A stretch of DNA of 64,000 nucleotides from Nocardiopsis dassonvillei_B (lineage in GTDB: Bacteria > Actinomycetota > Actinomycetes > Streptosporangiales > Streptosporangiaceae), in contig NZ_OZ186815.1 in the NCBI RefSeq assembly GCF_964273065.1, positions 620,001-684,000 of the forward strand, written 5' to 3'. The notes under the pieces were generated by a model. It worked only from the letters and a program-made list of their open reading frames with translations. It was not told the origin of the DNA and searched no databases. This document shows, one piece after another, positions 23,303 through 30,791 of the stretch (the stretch's first letter is position 1; each line of letters begins with the position of its first letter). A program made the position numbers and the translations under genes.

Positions 23303-24148
23303 TCACCTCAGTGCTCCTTCGTAGCGGGGCGGGCGCAGCTCCAGCGTGCAGCACTTGGCGCCGCCGCCCGCCTTGCGCAGCTCGTCCATCTCCACCGGGT
23401 GGACCGTCAGTCCCAGAGCGCGCAACCGGTCCGCCAGGGCCGTGGCCTCGGCGGCGACGACCACGTTGCGGCCGTCGCAGACGGCGTTGAGGCCCAGGAC
23501 GCGGGCGTCGTCCTCGGTGGCGGTGACCGCGTCCGGGAACAGGGCCTCCAGTACCTTGCGGCTCCCGGCGGAGAACGCTCCCGGGTAGTAGGCGACGCGG
23601 TCGCCCGACAGCGCGAACAGGGCCGTGTCCAGGTGGTAGAAGCGCGGGTCCACCAGTTGCAGGGTCACCACCGGGCGGCCCAGGAAGCGCTCGGCCTCCT
23701 GGTGCGCGGCCGCCTCCGTGCGGAATCCGGTACCGGCCAGGATCACGTCGTCCAGGGTGATGAAGTCCCCCTCCCCCTCGTTGACGTGTTTGGGTTCGCG
23801 GGTCTCGGAGTAGCCCGCGGCCCGGAACCACTCCAGGTAGGCGGGGCCCTCGGGGGTGCGCTCGGCACTGGCGAAGCGGGCGCCGTAGACCATGCCGTCC
23901 ACCACCAGGGCGCCGTTGGCGGCGAACACCATGTCGGGCAGCCCGTCGATGGGCGTGATCTCGTGGACCTCGTGCCCCAGGTCCAGGTAGAGGTCGCGCA
24001 GCGCCTCCCACTGGCGGATCGCCCTGTCCCGGTCGACCCGGACCGCCGGGTCCATCCAGGGGTTGATCGCGTACTCGACCGCGAAGTAGGTGGGGCGGCA
24101 CATGAGGTAGTGCCGGCGGACCGCCACCGGACCGTTCGGGTTCTTCAT
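23303..24148 (-). CDS. Dimethylarginine dimethylaminohydrolase-like amidinohydrolase
   Basis: A 281-residue member of the guanidino-group-modifying (pentein) superfamily. The substrate-binding PDMVFAANGALVV region lies near residue 70. The catalytic histidine is in RFYHLDTALFAL, and the C-terminal KCCTLELRPP supplies the nucleophilic cysteine in the expected place. Relatives hydrolyse methylated arginine to citrulline, or act as arginine deiminase or amidinotransferase. The length (about 280) fits DDAH better than arginine deiminase (about 400). The ATG at 24148 has GGAGG five nucleotides upstream. With agmatinase 5 kb away, this adds a second guanidine-handling enzyme to the region. No ornithine aminotransferase, a common neighbour of such genes in actinomycetes, is present here. 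Confidence 0.82.
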   Translation of the reverse strand: MKNPNGPVAVRRHYLMCRPTYFAVEYAINPWMDPAVRVDRDRAIRQWEALRDLYLDLGHEVHEITPIDGLPDMVFAANGALVVDGMVYGARFASAERTPEGPAYLEWFRAAGYSETREPKHVNEGEGDFITLDDVILAGTGFRTEAAAHQEAERFLGRPVVTLQLVDPRFYHLDTALFALSGDRVAYYPGAFSAGSRKVLEALFPDAVTATEDDARVLGLNAVCDGRNVVVAAEATALADRLRALGLTVHPVEMDELRKAGGGAKCCTLELRPPRYEGALR

Positions 24149-24323
24149 TGAACCTCCAGGAGACCGTTCGGAAACACGGGTCCCGAGGCGGTACGGGTTC
24201 CCATCACCCGGTGCCACCTCGTGGTGCGCCCGTTCGATGAGGGAATACCCGCACCGCGGCCGGGCCAAGGGGCACGGTTCGGTGAACACGGCCCCCGCGC
24301 CCGGGCGGGCGCGGGGGCGCGGT
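24149..24323. other. DDAH-like gene promoter region and 11-bp hairpin
   Basis: Should contain the promoter of the minus-strand DDAH-like gene. A perfect 11-bp stem (24292-24302 with 24307-24317, GGGC loop) lies close to element 1 and may terminate the Ku transcript. Confidence 0.5.
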
Positions 24324-24512
24324 CCAGGGCTTGTTCGGCGGATGCTCTCGTGCGGCTCGGCGCCTGCGCCGGGTGCCGGGAGCGGTCGTCAGGCGACCTC
24401 CCGCGAGGCGACGAGCGCAGGCCGGCCCGGGTTCGGCCGTCCGAGCGCGGTCGGCGCGGCGGGAGGCGGCCCGACGGCCGCGACCCGGAACGGTCCGCCG
24501 AACACGCCCTAG
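24324..24512. mobile_element. Palindrome-ended short element 1, ending in the Ku stop codon
   Basis: About 187 bp. The left end AGGGCTTGTTCGGCGGA (24326-24342) and the right end TCCGCCGAACACGCCCT (24494-24510) are inverted repeats matching at 16 of 17 positions. The right end is followed by AG, so CTAG straddles the boundary, and its CTA is the TAG stop codon of the minus-strand Ku gene. The interior is closely similar to element 2 (30295-30489) over most of its length by eye, including GCCGGCCCGGGT and GGCGCGGCGGGAGGCGGCCC. There is no open reading frame that looks like a transposase. This is a non-autonomous MITE-type repeat. Confidence 0.7.
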
Positions 24513-25453
24513 CGGCCGCCCGCCCGGGCGACCGCCTCCTCCAGCTCCTCGCGGTTCATCTTGGAACGGCCCGGTACGTCCAGCTCCGAGGCGCGCCGGA
24601 GCAGTTCGCGCTTGGTCCGCCTGCCCTCGCCGCGGACGGGCGGGCGCGGGCCCGGCGCGCGCCCGTGCGGCAGGCTGCGGCGCAGCGCCTCCTGGAGCGC
24701 GTCGTCGCGGGAGCCCTCGGCCCGGTGCGGCCTGTCGTGCTCCCCGGGCCGGTGGGTGATGGTGCCGCCCTTGGCCTTGGCCCGCACCAGTTCGGTGAGG
24801 CGGTGGCCGTAGCTGTCCTGGTAGCGGTCCGGGTCCCAGTCGACGGACAGCGAGGAGACCAGTTCGCGGGCCAGCGCCAGCTCCTCCTTGCCCAGGGCGG
24901 CGTGCGGCACCGGCGGCATGACGTCGTCGGGGGTGCGGACCTCGTCGGGCCACCACAGGGTGGAGGCCGAGAGCACGCCCCGGGTCGGCTCGATGAGGAC
25001 CGGGGACTCGCGGTCGCGCAGGACGACGGTGGCGGTCCCCGCCCGGCGGCTCCGGTCCAGGGCGGAGTAGAGCAGCTGGTAGGGCTGGGCGTCGGCGGGG
25101 TCGCGCGGGGCCATGTAGTAGGTGGAGGCGTACCACAGGGGCCCGACCGACCCCTCGGAGACGAAGCCGTCGATGCGCATGGTGCGCGAGCCGTACGGCA
25201 GCAGGCCCTCCAGCTCCTCGGGTTCCAGGACGACGTACTCGTCCTCGACGGCGGTGCGGGCGCCGCGCACGATCTTCTCGGCGGGGACCTCCTCGCCGGT
25301 GCGCTCGTTGACGCGGACGTAGCGGATGCGGTCGGCGGTGCCGCGTTCGAACTGGTGCAGGACCGGGCCGCGGCGCTCGCGGGCGCTGTAGAGGCGCACC
25401 CCGATCGGCACTTCGCCGAACATGAGGGTGCCCACCCAGACAGGATTGACCAT
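24509..25453 (-). CDS. ku: Ku DNA end-binding protein (bacterial NHEJ)
   Basis: A 314-residue bacterial Ku homologue that binds double-strand DNA ends and recruits ligase LigD. The core domain spans about residues 5-255, with the opening VGTLMFGEVPIGVRLYSA, the VPAEKIVRGARTAVEDEYVVL region and DRYQDSYGHRLTELVRAKAKGG at the end of the core. The C-terminal tail is basic and ends in a SAP-like/Rho-N-like helical unit (TKRELLRRASELDVPGRSKM). The opening differs from the usual AIWSGTISFGLV form, so this is probably one of several paralogues. A strong AAGGAGG ribosome site fixes the start. No ligD is adjacent. The TAG stop lies in the end of palindrome element 1. Confidence 0.9.
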   Translation of the reverse strand: MVNPVWVGTLMFGEVPIGVRLYSARERRGPVLHQFERGTADRIRYVRVNERTGEEVPAEKIVRGARTAVEDEYVVLEPEELEGLLPYGSRTMRIDGFVSEGSVGPLWYASTYYMAPRDPADAQPYQLLYSALDRSRRAGTATVVLRDRESPVLIEPTRGVLSASTLWWPDEVRTPDDVMPPVPHAALGKEELALARELVSSLSVDWDPDRYQDSYGHRLTELVRAKAKGGTITHRPGEHDRPHRAEGSRDDALQEALRRSLPHGRAPGPRPPVRGEGRRTKRELLRRASELDVPGRSKMNREELEEAVARAGGR

Positions 25454-25553
25454 GGTGCCTCCTTGCTCCCATGATCACCGGGGGCGGGCAAAATACCGGT
25501 CGAGAAGATCAAAGAACCGGTCAGGGGATATGTCCGACAGCCGAACCCCGTTC

Positions 25554-25582
25554 TGCGACCGACCGGTCGGTATCGCTAGGAT
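25554..25582 (+). promoter_or_regulatory. Promoter with a TetR-type palindromic operator between -35 and -10
   Basis: The perfect 14-bp palindrome ACCGACCGGTCGGT (25558-25571) sits just upstream of a good -10 TAGGAT (25577-25582); a weak -35 (TGCGAC) would fall at 25554-25559. The sequence has the form of actinobacterial TetR-family operators. Bound repressor would cover the promoter of the alcohol dehydrogenase gene. Confidence 0.65.
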
Positions 25583-25611
25583 CGCGGCAGTCCGCGATTG
25601 GAGTTCCTCCC

Positions 25612-26706
25612 ATGAGTACGACCGTCAAGGCCGCCGTCTTCTCCTCCCAGGGGGCGCCCCCGGAGATCCGGGACCTGGTGCTGCCCGACCCCGGGCCCGG
25701 CCAGGTGCGGGTGCGCCTGGCCGCCGCCGGGGTGTGCCATTCCGACCTGTCCCTGTCCAACGGGACCCTGGCCCAGAAGTGGCCCGCCGTCCTGGGCCAC
25801 GAGGGCACGGGGTCCGTGGAGGCCGTCGGCGAGGGGGTCACCTCCGTCAGCCCCGGCCAGCACGTCATCCTCAACTGGGCCCCGGCCTGCCGCGCCTGCT
25901 GGTTCTGCCGCAACGGCGAACCCTACCTGTGCGAGCACGCCCTGGACCGGTCCGCCGTCCCCTACGCCCACCTCACCGACGGCACCCCCGTCCACCCCGG
26001 CCTGGGCTGCGGCGCGTTCGCCGAGGCGACCGTCGTGGGGGCCGACGCCGTGGTCCCGCTGCCCGACGGCCTGGACCCGGCCGCCGCCGCCATCCTGGGG
26101 TGCGCGGTGCTCACCGGATGGGGCGCCGTCAACAACTCCGCCGCCGTGCGCCCGGGCCAGTCGGCCGTGGTCATGGGCCTGGGCGGGGTGGGCCTGTCGG
26201 TACTCCAGGCGGCCCGTATGGCCGGGGCCGACCCGGTGGTCGCCGTGGACGTCTCCCCCGACAAGGAGGAACTGGCCCGGTCGCTGGGGGCCACCGAGTT
26301 CCTGCTCGCCGACGAGCACCTGTCCAAGGCGGTGCGGGCGCTCACCGGCGGGCGCGGCGCCGACCACGTCTTCGAGGTGGTGGGCTCGGCGAAGGTGGTG
26401 CGCGCCGCCTGGAGGGCCAGCCGCCGCGGCGGCACCGTCACCGTGGTGGGCCTGGGATCGGTGAAGGACGAGGTGACGTTCAACGCCCTGGAGCTGTTCC
26501 ACCAGGCCCGCACGCTGCGCGGCTGCGTGTTCGGGTCCAGCGACCCGGACCGCGACATCCCCGTCATCGCCGAGAGCGTGCGCTCGGGCGAGCTGCGGCT
26601 GGGGGCGATGGTGACCGACGAGATCCCGCTGTCGGGCGTGCCCGAGGCCTTCGAGCGGATGCGCCAGGGCAGGGGCGGGCGCTCGCTGATCCGCTTCGGA
26701 GCCTGA
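25612..26706 (+). CDS. Zinc-dependent medium-chain alcohol dehydrogenase
   Basis: A 364-residue MDR-family enzyme related to class III/mycothiol-type formaldehyde and aryl-alcohol dehydrogenases. Catalytic zinc ligands are in AGVCHSDLS and LGHEGTGSVEAVGEGV, with the third in the LGCAVLTGWGA helix. The structural zinc lobe has four cysteines (PACRACWFCRNGEPYLC). The Rossmann motif GLGGVGLSVLQAARMAGA follows at about 190-207. It oxidises an alcohol with NAD(P). The ATG at 25612 is the start that matches family length; longer in-frame starts would overlap the operator. It is monocistronic between the divergent Ku gene and a convergent membrane-protein pair, and likely induced by release of a TetR regulator from the palindrome upstream. 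The natural substrate is unknown. Confidence 0.85.
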   Translation: MSTTVKAAVFSSQGAPPEIRDLVLPDPGPGQVRVRLAAAGVCHSDLSLSNGTLAQKWPAVLGHEGTGSVEAVGEGVTSVSPGQHVILNWAPACRACWFCRNGEPYLCEHALDRSAVPYAHLTDGTPVHPGLGCGAFAEATVVGADAVVPLPDGLDPAAAAILGCAVLTGWGAVNNSAAVRPGQSAVVMGLGGVGLSVLQAARMAGADPVVAVDVSPDKEELARSLGATEFLLADEHLSKAVRALTGGRGADHVFEVVGSAKVVRAAWRASRRGGTVTVVGLGSVKDEVTFNALELFHQARTLRGCVFGSSDPDRDIPVIAESVRSGELRLGAMVTDEIPLSGVPEAFERMRQGRGGRSLIRFGA

Positions 26707-26714
26707 CCCGGTGT

Positions 26715-26740
26715 CCGGGGGGCGCCGCGGCGCCCCCCGG
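26715..26740. terminator. Bidirectional terminator, 13-bp-arm palindrome
   Basis: A perfect 26-bp palindrome (arms 26715-26727 and 26728-26740), 8 nt after the alcohol dehydrogenase stop and 4 nt before the end of the convergent membrane-protein gene. Confidence 0.65.
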
Positions 26741-26743
26741 GTC

Positions 26744-27559
26744 TCACAGCCGCCCGGAGCCCTCCACCGTCACCTCGCGGACCTCCAGGGGCGCCGTCTG
26801 CGGGATCCGCTCCTCCAGCGCCCGGCGGACCCGCCCGAAGAAGACCGCGCGGTGCACGCCCGCCCCGACCATGACCACCACCGCGGGGAGCGGGAAGCCG
26901 GGGAACCCGGCGGAGTAGACCATGGCCGCGAGGAGCCCGAAGAGAACGCTCGCGCCGACCCCGATGTCCACCGGGGAGCGCCACGCGCGCCAGCCCCACA
27001 CCAGGCCCGCGGCCAGGACCGCCGCCCACGGGCCGGCCAGGGCCGTGACGGTGGGGTAGAGCACCAGGGCGAACACGAGCACCCCGGACAGCCCGCCGAG
27101 CACGGGGGCGGAGCACAGCAGCCGCCACCCGGCCGGGGTGCGCGGCAGGAACTCCTCGACGGGCGGCGCCGAGGGCCCCGGCCGTTCCCGGCGGTCCCAC
27201 CACACCAGCGCGGCCAGCAGCGCGAATCCGCACAGCGCGACGCCGGTGGCCGGACCGAACCAGTGCCCGGCGCCCTCCGGCATCCACAGGTGCTCCGGCC
27301 CCACCGCCATCGGGTCCAGGCCGAGGGCGGCCGGGGTGGCCGAGCGCAGGGTGTAGAGGAAGGCCACGGCCAGGGCCGTCTCCGCCAGGACGAACCCCAG
27401 GTGGACGGCGGTCGTCTGTGCGAGGGGGGCGGGCGCCCCGGGGGCGGTCGAGTACACCCGCAGGGAGAACAGCGGGCGCAGCAGCGTCACGAGCAGCAGG
27501 GCGGCCGCGACGGCCAGGGCGATCGGCCCCGGATCGAAGCCCGGCGGGACGAAGTACAC
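26744..27559 (-). CDS. Integral membrane protein of unknown function (paralogue B)
   Basis: A 271-residue protein with about six hydrophobic segments, starting with GTG. No known family is recognised. The N-terminal motif MYFVPPGFDPGPIALAV closely parallels that of the gene just upstream (MYLFHPPTFEPGPLAAAV), and the two share overall length, helix layout and a short C-terminal tail with a VEVREVTV/LEVTVLDADGE-type strand. Together they are probably an old tandem duplication forming a two-subunit membrane complex. The start codon follows the upstream stop by one nucleotide, so translation is coupled. Function unknown; no catalytic or transport motif is visible. Confidence 0.7.
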   Translation of the reverse strand: MYFVPPGFDPGPIALAVAAALLLVTLLRPLFSLRVYSTAPGAPAPLAQTTAVHLGFVLAETALAVAFLYTLRSATPAALGLDPMAVGPEHLWMPEGAGHWFGPATGVALCGFALLAALVWWDRRERPGPSAPPVEEFLPRTPAGWRLLCSAPVLGGLSGVLVFALVLYPTVTALAGPWAAVLAAGLVWGWRAWRSPVDIGVGASVLFGLLAAMVYSAGFPGFPLPAVVVMVGAGVHRAVFFGRVRRALEERIPQTAPLEVREVTVEGSGRL

Positions 27560-27560
27560 G

Positions 27561-28400
27561 TCAGCCCTCCCGCCGCCGCACCGGCTCCCCGTCCGCGTCC
27601 AGCACGGTGACCTCCAGTGCCGGTGTCGCGGGTTCCTGACCGAGGAAGGGCAGAAGGCATAGCACGTCCTGCAGGGCGTACACGGCCCAGAGTGCCACCG
27701 GAAGGAGCAGTGATCCGTCGCTGGCGAACATGAACGTCCCCGCCGCGCCCAGGCTCCCCAGGGCGAGAGTCACCTGCTTCCCCTGGGGGGACCAGGTCCA
27801 GTAGCCCAGGCACAGCAGCAGGAACAGCACCGTCAAGGGGTCGCCGGTCAGCGAGCACAGCAGGGGATAGAGCACCACGAAGTTGACCATGGGCAGCGTC
27901 AGTGCCGTGAGGGCGACGGGGAGGATGCGCGCCCTCTGTTCCCGGGCGGTACGCGGAACCAGCGAGAGCTGCTCCGGAGTGAGCGCCCCCTTGGGCAGCG
28001 GCCGGCCGGCGCGTTCGGCACGGGCGGCCCTCACGGACAGAACGTAGCCCAGGGCCGGGCTCAGCACCAAGAAGACGGAGAGGAGCAGCATCACGACCTG
28101 CCCCCGACCGGACGACTCGGTGATCATCACGGGCCAGAAGATGCCCAGGTCGACCGGGGTCACCACGGTGGCCGAGCCGACGAACACCATCACCATGACC
28201 AGCTGGACGAGGCACTCCCAGGCGCTGCGGCGATTCCATCGGGCCAGGGCGGAGTAATCACCACCCCGGGCCAGGGTGCGTGCCCGGCGCATCGGACGCC
28301 GGTAGAGCAACGGTGTCACGATCTGGTGGACCAACAGCACCAGGCCGACGGCGGCGGCGAGGGGGCCTGGCTCGAAGGTCGGCGGATGGAACAGGTACAC
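27561..28400 (-). CDS. Integral membrane protein of unknown function (paralogue A)
   Basis: A 279-residue polytopic membrane protein, first gene of a two-gene operon. I chose the GTG at 28400 because GAGGA lies six nucleotides upstream and the predicted N-terminus then aligns with that of the downstream paralogue. There are about six transmembrane segments, with a basic cytoplasmic loop (RRPMRRARTLARGG and a longer loop around 130-160). The C-terminal tail ends in a charged segment after a short beta-like stretch. I recognise no family. Its promoter must lie in the region shared with the divergent flavoprotein gene. Confidence 0.7.
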   Translation of the reverse strand: MYLFHPPTFEPGPLAAAVGLVLLVHQIVTPLLYRRPMRRARTLARGGDYSALARWNRRSAWECLVQLVMVMVFVGSATVVTPVDLGIFWPVMITESSGRGQVVMLLLSVFLVLSPALGYVLSVRAARAERAGRPLPKGALTPEQLSLVPRTAREQRARILPVALTALTLPMVNFVVLYPLLCSLTGDPLTVLFLLLCLGYWTWSPQGKQVTLALGSLGAAGTFMFASDGSLLLPVALWAVYALQDVLCLLPFLGQEPATPALEVTVLDADGEPVRRREG

Positions 28401-28500
28401 GGGGGATCCTCGGTCGAAGGTCGGGCGAAGACCTGCGCGAACGCGGCCGAGCGGGGATCCGGCACACGCGGGCCGGATGATCATGCCGGATACCGCTCGG

Positions 28501-28519
28501 TTTGTCACCACCTGACAAA
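28501..28519. promoter_or_regulatory. Operator-like inverted repeat TTTGTCA-N5-TGACAAA
   Basis: Perfect 7-bp arms (28501-28507 and 28513-28519) around CCACC in the region between the membrane-protein operon and the flavoprotein dehydrogenase gene. It could regulate either or both. The half-site TTGTCA is shared with the palindrome at 6381-6395. Confidence 0.6.
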
Positions 28520-28636
28520 AGCTGTGGCGTACGGCACACACCGCCCTTGCCCCGTGCCCCGCGAAGGAGCACAGTCGTCACCATCGCGCACACCGTGCCG
28601 CGGGCACGGCCGACCGAGTCGAGGAGACGCACCCCC

Positions 28637-30298
28637 ATGAGCAGCGCAGTGGAGCAGGCCGACGCGATCGTCGTCGGCGCGGGCCTGGCGGGCCTGGCGG
28701 CGGCGGCCGAACTGGCCGACGCGGGCAAGAACGTGGTCCTGCTCGACCAGGAGCCCGAGCAGTCCCTGGGCGGCCAGGCGTTCTGGTCCTTCGGCGGGCT
28801 GTTCTTCGTGGACTCCCCCGAACAGCGCCGCATGGGCATCCGCGACTCCAGGGAACTGGCCCTGCAGGACTGGATGGGCACCGCCGGCTTCGACCGCCCC
28901 GAGGACGCCTGGCCCCGCAAGTGGGCCGAGGCGTACGTGGACTTCGCCGCCGGGGAGAAGTACTCCTGGCTGCGCCGGATGGGCCTGCGGCTCTTCCCCG
29001 TCGTGGGCTGGGCCGAGCGCGGCGGCTACCTGGCCGACGGGCACGGCAACTCCGTCCCCCGGTTCCACATCACCTGGGGCACCGGCCCGGGCGTGGTCGC
29101 CCCGTTCGAGCGCCGGGTGCGCGCCGCCGCCGAGCGCGGGCTGATCTCCCTGCGGTTCCGCCACCGCGTCGACGAGCTGGTCGTGACCGGCGGGGCCGTG
29201 ACGGGGGTGCGCGGCACCGTGCTGGCGCCCAGCGACATCGAGCGCGGCCAGGCCAGCAACCGCGACGCCGCCGGGGAGTTCGAGCTGTCCGCGCAGGCCG
29301 TCATCGTCACCTCCGGCGGCATCGGCGCCGACCACGACCTGGTGCGCAAGAACTGGCCCGAGCGGCTGGGCACCCCGCCCGAGCACATGCTGTCGGGCGT
29401 CCCCGCGCACGTGGACGGTCGCATGCTCGGCATCACCGAGCAGGCGGGCGCGCAGATCATCAACCCCGACCGCATGTGGCACTACACCGAGGGCATCCAG
29501 AACTGGGACCCGATCTGGGCGCGCCACGGCATCCGCATCCTGCCCGGCCCCTCGTCGCTGTGGCTGGACGCCACCGGCAAGCGGCTGCCCGCCCCGTACT
29601 TCCCCGGGTTCGACACCCTGGGCACGCTGGACCACATCATGAAGAGCGGCCACGACTACACGTGGTTCGTGCTCTCCCAGAAGATCATCGAGAAGGAGTT
29701 CGCGCTGTCGGGCTCGGAGCAGAACCCCGACCTGACCGGCAAGGACGTCAGGCTCCTGCTCAGGCGGGTGCTGCCGGGCGCGCCGGGTCCGGTGGAGGCG
29801 TTCAAGGAGAACGGGGTGGACTTCGCGGTCGCCGACCGGCTGCCCGCGCTCATCGCGAAGATGAAGGAGATCGCCGGGGACGGGGCGCTGGACGCCGACA
29901 CCGTCACCCGCGAGGTGGTGGCCCGCGACCGGGAGATGGTCAACACGTTCACCAAGGACCTCCAGGTGACGGCCATCCGCGGAGCCCGCAACTACCGGGG
30001 CGACAGGCTGATCCGGGTGGCGTCCCCGCACCGGATCCTGGACCCCAAGGCGGGGCCGCTGATCGCGGTGCGCCTGCGCATCCTCACCCGCAAGACGCTG
30101 GGCGGGCTGCACACCGACCTGGACGCGCGCGTCCTGCGCGCCGACGGCACCCCGCTGCCGGGCGTGTACGCGGCGGGCGAGGTCGCCGGGTTCGGCGGCG
30201 GGGGCGTGCACGGCTACCGCGCCCTGGAGGGCACCTTCCTGGGCGGCTGCCTGTTCTCCGGCCGCACCGCCGGACGCGCCGCCGCGGCCGCCCTCTAG
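28637..30298 (+). CDS. FAD-binding dehydrogenase (fumarate reductase/KstD-fold flavoprotein)
   Basis: A 553-residue flavoprotein. The dinucleotide-binding motif is at the N-terminus (DAIVVGAGLAGLAAAAELADAGKNVVLLDQ). GGQAFWSFGG and a long insertion with a substrate cap region follow. The C-terminal GVYAAGEVAGFGGGGVHGYRALEGTFLGGCLFSGRTAG completes the FAD site and is typical of the succinate dehydrogenase/fumarate reductase-like FAD-binding dehydrogenases. Substrates in this group include 3-ketosteroids and short enoates; none can be assigned here. An operator-like repeat (28501-28519) lies upstream. The TAG stop lies in the left end of palindrome element 2. Confidence 0.85.
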   Translation: MSSAVEQADAIVVGAGLAGLAAAAELADAGKNVVLLDQEPEQSLGGQAFWSFGGLFFVDSPEQRRMGIRDSRELALQDWMGTAGFDRPEDAWPRKWAEAYVDFAAGEKYSWLRRMGLRLFPVVGWAERGGYLADGHGNSVPRFHITWGTGPGVVAPFERRVRAAAERGLISLRFRHRVDELVVTGGAVTGVRGTVLAPSDIERGQASNRDAAGEFELSAQAVIVTSGGIGADHDLVRKNWPERLGTPPEHMLSGVPAHVDGRMLGITEQAGAQIINPDRMWHYTEGIQNWDPIWARHGIRILPGPSSLWLDATGKRLPAPYFPGFDTLGTLDHIMKSGHDYTWFVLSQKIIEKEFALSGSEQNPDLTGKDVRLLLRRVLPGAPGPVEAFKENGVDFAVADRLPALIAKMKEIAGDGALDADTVTREVVARDREMVNTFTKDLQVTAIRGARNYRGDRLIRVASPHRILDPKAGPLIAVRLRILTRKTLGGLHTDLDARVLRADGTPLPGVYAAGEVAGFGGGGVHGYRALEGTFLGGCLFSGRTAGRAAAAAL

Positions 30299-30489
30299 GG
30301 CGTGTCCGGTGGGTGCTCTCGTGTGGTCCGGCGCGTGCGCCGGCGCCGGGTGACGCGGGCGGCCTCCGGGCGGTCTCCCGCAGGAGGGCCGGCGAGGGCC
30401 GGCCCGGGTCCGGCCCTCCGAGCGCGGGCGGCGCGGCGGGAGGCGGCCCGGCGGCCGCGAGCCGGAACGATCCGCCGGACACGCCCCAG
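30295..30489. mobile_element. Palindrome-ended short element 2, starting in the flavoprotein stop codon
   Basis: About 190 bp. The left end CTAGGGCGTGTCCGGTGG (from 30295) and the right end TCCGCCGGACACGCCCCAG (to 30489) are inverted repeats with few mismatches. The interior closely matches element 1 by eye, with small length differences. The left CTAG includes the TAG stop of the dehydrogenase gene. It is non-coding. Confidence 0.7.
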
Positions 30490-30505
30490 CGGCCCAGGCG
30501 GCGGA

Positions 30506-30540
30506 AGGCGCCGGGCACCCGTCGCGGGTGCCCGGCGCCT
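30506..30540. terminator. 15-bp hairpin between the flavoprotein and ribbon-helix-helix genes
   Basis: A perfect 15-bp stem (30506-30520 with 30526-30540) with a 5-nt loop, between convergent genes, so it can serve both strands. Confidence 0.65.
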
Positions 30541-30553
30541 CGCCCGGGGGGTG

Positions 30554-30781
30554 TCAGGCTTCCTCCGAGCCCTCCTCGGACTTCTTCCTGCGGGGGCGCC
30601 CGCGGCGGGGGATGTCCTCGGCCTCCGCGGGCATGCGCCCCGCCTCGTTCAGGGCGCGTCGCAGGAGGAACTCGATCTGGGCGTTGGTGCTGCGCAGCTC
30701 CTGGCCCGCCCACCGCGCCAGGGCGTCGTGGACGGCGGGGTCGAGCCTCAGCAGTACCTTCTTGCGCTCCGGCACGGACAC
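30554..30781 (-). CDS. Small ribbon-helix-helix (Arc/MetJ-like) DNA-binding protein
   Basis: A 75-residue protein with the ribbon-helix-helix pattern in its first 45 residues: a beta strand with basic/hydrophobic alternation (KKVLLRLDPAVHDALARWAGQ), then RSTNAQIEFLLRRALNEAG. The C-terminal 25 residues are a charged tail rich in Arg, Lys and Glu. Such proteins bind DNA as dimers of dimers and often regulate their own operon. Its start is 10 nt after the stop of the SPFH gene, so the two are one operon. No toxin gene is adjacent, which argues against a plain toxin-antitoxin antitoxin. The likely target is the AT-rich site at 31755-31777. Confidence 0.75.
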   Translation of the reverse strand: MSVPERKKVLLRLDPAVHDALARWAGQELRSTNAQIEFLLRRALNEAGRMPAEAEDIPRRGRPRRKKSEEGSEEA

Positions 30782-30791
30782 CTCGATCCCG

